The notes under the pieces were generated by a model that was given only the letters and a program-made list of their open reading frames with translations, ran no database searches and was not told the DNA's origin. Positions 1 to 5,353 of a stretch of DNA of 5,380 bases are shown piece after piece; position 1 is the stretch's first letter, and each line of letters opens with the position of its first letter. This DNA comes from Pseudolabrys sp. (lineage in GTDB: Bacteria; Pseudomonadota; Alphaproteobacteria; Rhizobiales; Xanthobacteraceae), in contig JAFAQJ010000264.1 in the NCBI GenBank assembly GCA_019246455.1, positions 1 to 5,380 of the forward strand. Direction: 5' to 3'. Position numbers and translations under genes: made by a program.

Positions 1-132
1 ACCCGAGCCCGAAGGTCCAATCACACAGATCGTCTCGCCACGCTGCACGCTGAGCGACACCCCTTTGAGGACCTCGAGTTTGCCGAAGCGTTTGATAACG
101 TTGTCGACGACAACGATCGCTGACGCGTTCAT
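1..132 (-). CDS. Amino-acid ABC transporter ATP-binding protein, N-terminal 44 codons only (cut by window edge)
   Basis: This is the nucleotide-binding subunit that would power the two permeases next to it, at the cytoplasmic face of the inner membrane. The visible start of the protein reads as a typical GlnQ/HisP-type ATPase. Residues 13-17 (IKRFG) hold the aromatic A-loop position that stacks on the adenine of ATP, residues 20-27 read EVLKGVSL, and residues 39-44 are GPSGSG, the beginning of the Walker A loop. The window ends just before the expected Lys-Ser/Thr. The ATG at 132 overlaps the stop of the upstream permease in an ATGA arrangement, which fixes the start and suggests translational coupling. 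Q-loop, ABC signature and Walker B lie outside the window. Family assignment is firm; substrate is not readable from this part. Confidence 0.93.
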   Translation of the reverse strand, partial: MNASAIVVVDNVIKRFGKLEVLKGVSLSVQRGETICVIGPSGSG

Positions 133-992
133 GAAAGCACCGCGTACCGGCGCTCGAGCGTCTGCGTCAATCGTGCGATTGGATAGCAATAAACAAAGAA
201 CATCAACAGCAGCACGAAATAGAACGGCAGATAGAGTTCGGTGCGCGCCTCGGCGACAAGCACGCTGCGCGTCACCGTCATCGAATCCTGGATTCCAACC
301 ACAGAGATCAAGGTGGTCGCCATTGTGAGAATGGCGTAGAGGTTCATCCACGGCGGAATCATTTGCTTGAACGCCTGCGGCATGATGATTTGCCAAATGA
401 TCTGCCGGCGCGAGAAGGCAAGACTCTCGGCGGACTCCCACTGTCCGATCGGGATCGCCAAAATCCCACCACGTACAATTTCGGCGACATTTGCCATCAC
501 GGGCAAGGCGAGCCCAATCACCGCCTTGAACCAGGCCGGCAGCGGGATGGTGATAGGGCCTACGCGAATCTCAAATGGCAGTAGGAACATTGCGAAGAAG
601 ATCAGCACCAGCCACGGTGCATTGCGAAAGAATTGCGTTACGAGCCAGGACAGATCGCGCACGCCCTTATGCACCGAGATCTGGCCGAGGCCGGGAATGA
701 AGCCTAGCGCGGTGCCAATGGCCATTGATGCAACGCTGACCAGCAAATTGAACAGAAAGGCCGCGCCGATCAGCGGCATCCATTTGATCACGATACCGAC
801 GACATCGGGTGCTTCTGATGGTCCGACGGTTTGTCCGTTCGCGGCACCGACCAGAATTAGGCCTGCGGCGAGCGCCGGCCATCTGATTGCGCGAGCCATT
901 CGAATCGCGCCGACACCGTCAAATGTATTGGCATTCGGCAGGCGGCGTACCGACAATAACACCGGCAGGTCGGCGAGCGGGGTATTGCTCAT
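129..992 (-). CDS. Amino-acid ABC transporter permease (HisM/GlnP family), second permease of the operon
   Basis: This 287-residue inner-membrane subunit would form a heterodimeric channel with the permease encoded just upstream. Hydrophobic stretches lie near residues 73-100, 126-140, 157-172, 219-235 and 253-275. The motif FFRNAPWLVLIFF (121-133) is the family's usual FFRxTPxLVQ region. The cytoplasmic EAA loop that contacts the ATPase is at about 183-208 but is degenerate: it reads ESAESLAFS and IIMPQAF, where the consensus has EAA-x-x-LG and LP, so the conserved Gly is Ala. The ATG at 992 overlaps the preceding stop (ATGA), which favours this start although no clear Shine-Dalgarno is visible. 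Residues 1-31 are an unusual polar extension. An in-frame ATG at 899 (M32) would give a protein starting MARAIRWPALAAGLILVG, which looks like a signal peptide or extra membrane helix. Function in amino-acid-type import is secure; the exact substrate is not. Confidence 0.93.
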   Translation of the reverse strand: MSNTPLADLPVLLSVRRLPNANTFDGVGAIRMARAIRWPALAAGLILVGAANGQTVGPSEAPDVVGIVIKWMPLIGAAFLFNLLVSVASMAIGTALGFIPGLGQISVHKGVRDLSWLVTQFFRNAPWLVLIFFAMFLLPFEIRVGPITIPLPAWFKAVIGLALPVMANVAEIVRGGILAIPIGQWESAESLAFSRRQIIWQIIMPQAFKQMIPPWMNLYAILTMATTLISVVGIQDSMTVTRSVLVAEARTELYLPFYFVLLLMFFVYCYPIARLTQTLERRYAVLS

Positions 993-1735
993 GCGCTATA
1001 GCCAGGGATGCGCAGCGCTCGCTCCCAGCGATCCAGAACGAAGACAAGGGCGGCAAGGATCACGATGTAGGTAATCAACAGGACCCACATCATTTCACGA
1101 ACATTGAGCACTTCAGACCAGATTTGCGCCGCTGCATACAACAATTCCGGCACGCCGATGGCGTAGGCGAGGGTGGTCGTTTTAACTAGGTTGACCAAGT
1201 TGTTGCCCAGCGCGGGAAAGCACACGCGAAACGCCAGCGGCAAGATCACATAGACATAGGCCTTGGTTCGGCTATAGCCGAGTGCTTCGGCTGCTTCCAC
1301 GGTCGAACGGGGTACCGCCTCGATGCCTGAGCGAAATATCTCGATGTTAAACGCCGCCGCAAACAGAGAAAACGAAATCACCGCCCAGCCAGTATTATTG
1401 ATCATCGGCATTCTACCGCCATGCCCGTCCGATACCGTCGGCAACAGCGTGCTGACCGCGAAGTAAAAAAATGCAAGCTGGACCAGCGGCGGCGTGTTGC
1501 GGAAAAATTGAACAAATCCCTGGACGCCAGCGCGTACGATGCGCGATCGCGCGCCCTGCATAGCGGCGCCGACGAGCCCGAGCAGGATGCTCATGACGAT
1601 ACAGACGGCGGACAACCAGATCGTCGTATATAGCCCGAGCAGAAAGCGTTTCTGGTCAACGCTATCGTAAAAAATCGTGAGATTGATGTGATGCGCGTCC
1701 GCAAGCCAGCGAAAGAAATCGGCCATCCCCTGCAT
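989..1735 (-). CDS. Amino-acid ABC transporter permease (HisM/HisQ family), first permease of the operon
   Basis: This 248-residue inner-membrane permease is a family-typical length. Hydrophobic segments occur near residues 31-60, 84-100, 115-134 and 214-236. The motif FFRNTPPLVQLAFFYF (77-92) and the EAA loop VEAAEALGYSRTKAYVYVIL (146-165), followed by PLAF, match the HisM/HisQ/GlnP consensus fully, including the central Gly and the LP, so this subunit should couple normally to the ATPase. The ATG at 1735 is preceded by ATAAGG with 7 nt spacing, which supports it over the in-frame ATG at 1726 (M4). The stop overlaps the next permease start by 4 nt, so the two should be made in matched amounts. 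The gene follows the binding-protein gene after about 80 nt containing a stem-loop. Confidence 0.95.
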   Translation of the reverse strand: MQGMADFFRWLADAHHINLTIFYDSVDQKRFLLGLYTTIWLSAVCIVMSILLGLVGAAMQGARSRIVRAGVQGFVQFFRNTPPLVQLAFFYFAVSTLLPTVSDGHGGRMPMINNTGWAVISFSLFAAAFNIEIFRSGIEAVPRSTVEAAEALGYSRTKAYVYVILPLAFRVCFPALGNNLVNLVKTTTLAYAIGVPELLYAAAQIWSEVLNVREMMWVLLITYIVILAALVFVLDRWERALRIPGYSA

Positions 1736-1769
1736 TGCTGCGCCTTATCTCACCGCAGGCGAAGGCGGA

Positions 1770-1798
1770 TGAAGCCCGTTCTTTCGGAAACGGCTTCA
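1770..1798 (-). other. Intergenic stem-loop between binding-protein gene and first permease gene
   Basis: TGAAGCCCGTT (1770-1780) pairs with AACGGCTTCA (1789-1798) as a 10-bp stem with one bulged C and an 8-nt loop. It lies 17 nt after the solute-binding-protein stop on the transcribed (minus) strand. There is no run of T after the stem on that strand, so it does not look like a classical intrinsic terminator. In many binding-protein-dependent operons a hairpin at this position stabilises the upstream message or causes partial termination, giving more binding protein than permease. That role is inferred here from position alone. The rest of the 80-nt gap holds the permease ribosome-binding site (AAGG, 1743-1746). 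Confidence 0.5.
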
Positions 1799-1815
1799 CA
1801 CCGCACGCGCTTGGC

Positions 1816-2637
1816 TTAGCTGCCGCCGAGCTTCTTGTGCTCTTCCTGAAGATACGGGCTCGATTTAATACCCCATTTCTTTTCGAGCTCGATCAGCTTG
1901 CCGGACTTGTGCCACTCGACGGAAATGTCCTTGAGCAACTTGCCGAACGGCGAATCCAGATCGGAGAGTCGCACGCCCATAGCCCATAGTTGCGGATCTT
2001 CGGACACGAGGGGCATCTCGTAGTTTGCCCACTTGCTATCACCGCCCGCTAGCGTCGACACGATTAATGTGTCGTCGAAGAGGAAGGCCACGCAGTTGCC
2101 GCCCTGCAGTGCGTTGAGGGCGTCAGGTACCGACGGGAAAACTACCATTTCGGGCGAATAGAGCTGGCTTACCCGGCGATTGTAGTAGGCGCCTTGCACG
2201 GCGCAGACTTTGCGATCCTTAAGGTCTTCCCATTTCTTGAGGTTCGCGGATTTCGGCGCCAGCACATTGGTAGCGCCGGCATAATAATTCGGCTCAATCA
2301 TGCCGACGACTTTGCGGCGTGCTTCGGTATCGCCCATCGTGGCGACCACGAGATCAATGCGACCCTGTTGCAGGAATTCCATCCGGTTTGCCGCAGTCAC
2401 GGGCACCAGCTCGGCCTTGACTCCAATGCGATTGGCGATGTCGTTGACGAGGTCGGTCTCCATGCCGACGATTTTGCCGGACGGATCAAGAAAACCCCAC
2501 GGCTTGTAGTCGTTCTTGACGCCGACGATAATCGTGCCGCGCTGCTTGATCTGCGCAAGGGTATCCTGCGCTGCTGCGACGGTTATCGAAGCGAGCAAGC
2601 CGATCGCTATCATCAGATAGGTTGAAATGCGTTTCAT
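1816..2637 (-). CDS. Periplasmic family-3 amino-acid solute-binding protein of the ABC importer
   Basis: This 273-residue protein captures the ligand in the periplasm and delivers it to the two permeases. A Sec signal peptide is clear: MKR, a hydrophobic core (7-20), then VAAA|Q with likely cleavage after A23. The mature part has the SBP_bac_3 layout: IKQRGTIIVGVKNDYKPWGF (30-49), GKIVGMETDLVNDIANRIG (54-72), the FLQQGRIDLVVATMGDTEAR region (88-107) with R107/R108 near the usual carboxylate-binding Arg, NYYAG (117-121), and VAFLFDD (183-189), where D188/D189 sit at the usual ammonium-binding Asp. The common Q-x-G-T element of lobe 2 is replaced by VQGAYYN (147-153), so ligand preference may be unusual. 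C145 and C182 could form a disulfide. The start at 2637 is chosen over an upstream in-frame ATG at 2673 because it has a strong Shine-Dalgarno and begins directly with the signal peptide. It is the first transporter gene downstream of the regulator. Confidence 0.94.
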   Translation of the reverse strand: MKRISTYLMIAIGLLASITVAAAQDTLAQIKQRGTIIVGVKNDYKPWGFLDPSGKIVGMETDLVNDIANRIGVKAELVPVTAANRMEFLQQGRIDLVVATMGDTEARRKVVGMIEPNYYAGATNVLAPKSANLKKWEDLKDRKVCAVQGAYYNRRVSQLYSPEMVVFPSVPDALNALQGGNCVAFLFDDTLIVSTLAGGDSKWANYEMPLVSEDPQLWAMGVRLSDLDSPFGKLLKDISVEWHKSGKLIELEKKWGIKSSPYLQEEHKKLGGS

Positions 2638-2643
2638 GTGTCT

Positions 2644-2649
2644 TCCTCC
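2644..2649 (-). promoter_or_regulatory. Ribosome-binding site of the solute-binding-protein gene
   Basis: GGAGGA on the minus strand, 6 nt before the ATG at 2637. It is the strongest Shine-Dalgarno in the minus-strand arm and decides the start in favour of M13 of the longer open frame. It also fits the need for high expression of a binding protein. The 62-nt gap between the regulator stop and this gene shows no convincing terminator hairpin, so read-through from the regulator gene is possible; I see no clear sigma-70 promoter there either. Confidence 0.8.
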
Positions 2650-2699
2650 CCACCCAGAGTATGTGGCTATCATCGAACGAAAGAAGCTGCTGGTTTGTT

Positions 2700-3752
2700 T
2701 TATTGCGACACTAAATTGCCTAATCCGGACTTTGGCAGCTCGACTGATAGCTGTCGCGCCGCTTGCCTGGGATTGCGGTCGGACCGCGGTGGTCGGCCAA
2801 AGCGCACCTTGTAGGCCCGCGAGAAGTGACTGGCGCTGACGAAGCCGGAGGCTATCGCGACTTCGAGAACCGACAGTGTGCTCTGGACGAGCAAAATGCG
2901 CGCGCGCCGCAACCGCAGCTCCATATAGTGGTCGGCAACCGAACGGCCGAGATGAGCCTTGAAAAGCCGCTCGAGCTGTCGAACCGAAACCGCGGCAAGC
3001 GCCGCCAAGCCAGTGCGGCTGACCGGCGTTTCGAGGTTATCGTCCATCGCTTCGAGCACGCGCACTACTTTAGGATCGCCGACCGCAAGGCGTTCGCGCA
3101 CAGGCATGCGTTGCGGTCCATCGCCCGAGCGCACATGAGTATGCAAGAACCACTCGACGACGTCGCTTGCAAGTTCGCGACCGTGATCGTCCTCGATGAG
3201 CGCATGCATCATGTCGAGAGCCGCTGTACCCCCCGAACAGGACAGTCGGTCGCGATCGATCTCGAACAAACTGCGTCGAAGGTCGTGGCGAGGGAATTCC
3301 TCAACGAAGATCGGAACGTGTTCCCAATGGATGGTGCAGCGATAGCCTTCAAGCAACCCGGCGCGTGCGACAATCAGCGGTCCGCCTGACACGCCGGCAA
3401 TCCGAGTTCCCGCGCGGGCCACTTGGCGCAGCCATGCCAAGGTCGGCGGATGATGGAATTTCGCAGGATTGCCGCCCGCGCAGACGATCAGCAGGTCCAA
3501 GTCGACCATGTCACCAACTGCGTGGTCAGGCACAATCTGGAGGCCGTTCGATGCACGCACTGCCTCGCCGTCCGGGGAGATATGTCGCCAGACATAGAGG
3601 TCGCGCCCCGACAGCCTGTTGGCGGCACGGAACGGTTCAAGCGCCGAGGCATATGACATCAGTGCGAAATCGGACACCAGTAAAACGCCGATGGTCTTGA
3701 TCGGCCGTCGCCGGATCAGCCCGTTCACCACGTCCGCCTGAGGCAATTTCAT
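2700..3752 (-). CDS. GlxA/GbdR-like transcriptional regulator: GATase1 (DJ-1/PfpI-like) sensor domain plus AraC helix-turn-helix domain
   Basis: This 350-residue cytoplasmic transcription factor has two domains. Residues 18-190 form a class-I glutamine amidotransferase-like domain: IGVLLVSDF (21-29), LDLLIVCAGG (85-94), the elbow AGVSGGPLIVARAGLL (119-134) and CTIHWEH (139-145). The elbow has Ser/Gly where active DJ-1-type enzymes carry Cys, so it is probably a ligand-sensing rather than catalytic domain. Residues 225-325 are the AraC domain with two helix-turn-helix units (LAALAAVSVRQLERLFKAHLG at about 249-269; VAIASGFVSASHFSRAYK at 298-315, then FGRPP). Relatives of this architecture, GbdR, SouR, CdhR and ArgR in Pseudomonas, activate catabolism of glycine betaine, sarcosine, carnitine and arginine. 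Its place between soxB and an importer fits a SouR/GbdR-like role, but one-to-one orthology is not claimed. The start is uncertain: ATG 3752 lacks a good Shine-Dalgarno, while GTG 3761 has AGGG 8 nt upstream and TTG 3767 is also in frame. Confidence 0.92.
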   Translation of the reverse strand: MKLPQADVVNGLIRRRPIKTIGVLLVSDFALMSYASALEPFRAANRLSGRDLYVWRHISPDGEAVRASNGLQIVPDHAVGDMVDLDLLIVCAGGNPAKFHHPPTLAWLRQVARAGTRIAGVSGGPLIVARAGLLEGYRCTIHWEHVPIFVEEFPRHDLRRSLFEIDRDRLSCSGGTAALDMMHALIEDDHGRELASDVVEWFLHTHVRSGDGPQRMPVRERLAVGDPKVVRVLEAMDDNLETPVSRTGLAALAAVSVRQLERLFKAHLGRSVADHYMELRLRRARILLVQSTLSVLEVAIASGFVSASHFSRAYKVRFGRPPRSDRNPRQAARQLSVELPKSGLGNLVSQ

Positions 3753-3773
3753 GTCGCACACCGTCAACGCCCT

Positions 3774-3802
3774 ACTGTCGTTTCTGCGAAGTTGAAGGTC
3801 AA
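3774..3802 (-). promoter_or_regulatory. Weak candidate sigma-70-like promoter for the regulator gene in the divergent intergenic region
   Basis: On the minus strand TTGACC (3797-3802) is followed after 17 nt by GACAGT (3774-3779). The -35 matches TTGACA at 5 of 6 positions but the -10 matches TATAAT at only 3 of 6. A transcript starting about 7 nt further on would leave a very short leader before the start codon at 3752 or 3761. On the plus strand I find no convincing -35/-10 pair for soxB, which would fit an activator-dependent promoter. This is a low-confidence pattern call. Confidence 0.2.
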
Positions 3803-3809
3803 GAAGGTC
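3794..3809 (+). repeat. Direct repeat GAAGGTC x2 upstream of soxB
   Basis: GAAGGTC occurs at 3794-3800 and again at 3803-3809, separated by AA (period 9). It sits 18-33 nt before the soxB start and overlaps the candidate -35 of the divergent regulator gene. AraC-family proteins usually bind direct half-sites, so this could be part of an operator. The 9-bp period is shorter than a helical turn, and the copies could instead be purine-rich leader sequence. Function is unproven. Confidence 0.35.
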
Positions 3810-3826
3810 TCAGGACCGGCAAGACG

Positions 3827-5077
3827 ATGCGTTATTCCCTTTTCAGCCTGCTAGCGCAGGCGCTCAACGGCCAAAAAGGCTGGAAACCCGCGTGGCGTGA
3901 AGCCTCGCCACGGGCCGAATACGACGTCGTGATTGTCGGGGGCGGGGGGCACGGCTTGGCCACGGCCTACTATCTCGCCAAGGAGCACAACATCACTAAT
4001 GTTGCCGTGCTGGAGAAAGGTACGGTCGGTTCAGGCAATGTGGGCCGTAACACCACGATCATCCGGTCGAACTACCTGCTTCCGGGCAATACTCCATTTT
4101 ACGAATGGTCGCTCAAGCTATGGGAAGGGCTTGAGGAGGACATCAATTACAACGCGATGGTCAGCCAGCGTGGGGTACTTAATCTCTATCACTCGGATGC
4201 ACAGCGCGACGCCTTTGTCCGGCGAGGCAACGCGATGCGCCTATGCGGGGCCGATGCCGAGCTGCTGGATCGCGCCGCGGTTCAGGAATGGCTGCCGTAT
4301 CTCGATCACGAGAATGCGCGCTTCCCAATTCATGGTGGATTATTGCAGCGGCGGGGTGGCACGGTGCGCCACGACGCCGTGGCGTGGGGTTACGCCCGCG
4401 CGGCCGACCAGCGCGGAGTCGATATTTGCCAGCACTGCGAAGTCACAGGGATTCGCGTCGAGAGCGGCCGAGCGATCGGTGTCGAAACCTCCAAAGGCTT
4501 CGTGCGCGCAAAGAAGGTCGGTCTCGCTGCTGCGGGCAATTCTTCCAGAGTTGCAGCGATGGCAGGGCTGAGGCTGCCGATCGAAAGCCATGTGCTGCAA
4601 GCCTTCGTCAGCGAAGGTATCAAACCCTTGATCGACACTGTCGTCACCTTCGGTGCCGGCCATTTTTATATTAGTCAGTCGGACAAAGGCGGACTCGTAT
4701 TTGGCGGTGATATCGACGGGTACAACTCCTACGCCCAACGCGGTGGCCTTCCGCTTGTCGAGCACCTGTTTGAAGAGGGCATGGCGCTGATGCCAATGCT
4801 GGGTCGGCTGCGAATGGTGCGCAACTGGGGCGGCGTGATGGACATGTCGATGGACGGTTCGCCGATCATCGGCACGACGCCGGTAGATAGTCTCTATCTT
4901 AATGCCGGTTGGTGTTACGGCGGGTTCAAGGCGGCGCCGGCCTCCGGCTGGTGCTTCGCACACACCATTGCCACCGGCGAGCCGCATGCACTCAACGCCG
5001 CGTTTCGCCTCGACCGTTTCGCGACCGGCCGTCTCATCGATGAGAAGGGTCAGGGCGCGGCGCCGAATTTGCATTAA
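3827..5077 (+). CDS. soxB: Heterotetrameric sarcosine oxidase, beta subunit (FAD/FMN oxidoreductase)
   Basis: This is the large flavin subunit of a TSOX-type enzyme, which oxidatively demethylates sarcosine or a related N-methyl amino acid in the cytoplasm, using FAD and covalent FMN and passing the methyl carbon to tetrahydrofolate. The 416-residue length and the N-terminus MRYSLFSLLAQALNG are family-typical. The FAD dinucleotide fold is YDVVIVGGGGHGLATAYYLA (32-51), with VLEKG (61-65) ending the second strand. GRNTTIIRSNYL (73-84), SQRGVLNLYHS (113-123) and YISQSDKGGLVFGG (281-294) are conserved SoxB blocks. H182 in RHDAVAWG is the expected covalent FMN-attachment histidine (His173 in the Stenotrophomonas enzyme). 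The segment at 359-375, NAGWCYGGFKAAPASGW, differs from the common NCGWGTGGFKATPGSG, and GGDIDGYN (293-300) replaces GAGIDGYN. AGGA lies 11 nt before ATG 3827. The adjacent soxD rules out monomeric sarcosine oxidase. The family call is strong, but sarcosine itself as substrate is inferred. Confidence 0.95.
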   Translation: MRYSLFSLLAQALNGQKGWKPAWREASPRAEYDVVIVGGGGHGLATAYYLAKEHNITNVAVLEKGTVGSGNVGRNTTIIRSNYLLPGNTPFYEWSLKLWEGLEEDINYNAMVSQRGVLNLYHSDAQRDAFVRRGNAMRLCGADAELLDRAAVQEWLPYLDHENARFPIHGGLLQRRGGTVRHDAVAWGYARAADQRGVDICQHCEVTGIRVESGRAIGVETSKGFVRAKKVGLAAAGNSSRVAAMAGLRLPIESHVLQAFVSEGIKPLIDTVVTFGAGHFYISQSDKGGLVFGGDIDGYNSYAQRGGLPLVEHLFEEGMALMPMLGRLRMVRNWGGVMDMSMDGSPIIGTTPVDSLYLNAGWCYGGFKAAPASGWCFAHTIATGEPHALNAAFRLDRFATGRLIDEKGQGAAPNLH

Positions 5078-5080
5078 GTC

Positions 5081-5353
5081 ATGCGTATTCCCTGTCCATA
5101 TTGCGGCGAGCGTTCCGGCGAGGAGTTCGTTGCGTCGGGCGCGGCCGATCCGCAGCGTCCGACGGATCCCGGCGATCTCGCGGCCTTCGTCGATTACGTC
5201 TATCTGCGCGACAACCCGGCAGGACCCCATCGCGAGCTGTTCTATCATGCCGGCGGCTGCCACTCCTGGCTGGTAGTGACGCGCGACACACGTTCTCACG
5301 CCATTCTAGGCGTGACCGCGGCGCGTGATGCCAAACGGGAGAGGCCGCGGTGA
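5081..5353 (+). CDS. soxD: Heterotetrameric sarcosine oxidase, delta subunit (zinc-binding)
   Basis: This 90-residue small subunit of the TSOX complex has a structural rather than catalytic role in known enzymes. It begins MRIPCPYCGER, so C5 and C8 form a CxxC pair, and later has FYHAGGCHSWLVVTRDT, with H56 and C60. This reproduces the Cys-Cys-His-Cys zinc site described for the Stenotrophomonas delta subunit (Cys6, Cys9, His59, Cys63), including the H-x3-C spacing. DYVYLRDNPAGPHRELFYH (38-56) is also typical of the family. The ATG is 3 nt after the soxB stop and has no obvious Shine-Dalgarno, so translation is probably coupled to soxB. Its stop overlaps the next start by 4 nt. The C-terminal tail RDAKRERPR is basic. 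The presence of this gene is the best proof that the locus encodes the heterotetrameric rather than the monomeric oxidase. Confidence 0.95.
   Translation: MRIPCPYCGERSGEEFVASGAADPQRPTDPGDLAAFVDYVYLRDNPAGPHRELFYHAGGCHSWLVVTRDTRSHAILGVTAARDAKRERPR

Noticed and set aside
367..1074. Plus-strand open frame (235 codons) antisense to the second permease
   Set aside because: No recognisable motif, low-complexity composition, and the opposite strand encodes a clear permease with linked starts and stops.
1770..1798. Stem-loop as an intrinsic transcription terminator of the binding-protein gene
   Set aside because: No T-run follows the stem on the transcribed strand, and the permease genes downstream need the same transcript.
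2638..2673. Upstream start for the binding protein at 2673 (12 extra residues, MIATYSGWGGRH)
   Set aside because: It would put a polar extension before a textbook signal peptide; the ATG at 2637 has GGAGGA at ideal spacing.
2763..3389. Plus-strand open frame (208 codons) antisense to the regulator
   Set aside because: It covers the AraC domain coding sequence in antisense and shows no family features or ribosome-binding site.
3782..3790. Small palindrome TTCTGCGAA in the divergent region as an operator
   Set aside because: Arms of only 3 bp are expected by chance, and the symmetry does not extend.
3827..5077. SoxB-like gene as monomeric sarcosine oxidase, glycine oxidase or D-amino-acid dehydrogenase
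   Set aside because: The SoxB-specific N-terminus, RNTTIIRSNY block and RHDAVAWG FMN site, plus an adjacent soxD with an intact zinc motif, point to the heterotetrameric enzyme.
4340..5299. Long minus-strand open frame (319 codons) antisense to soxB and soxD
   Set aside because: The translation is rich in Arg, Gly and Ala with no domain I recognise. It is fully antisense to two confidently identified genes, so it is a by-product of GC-rich codon use.
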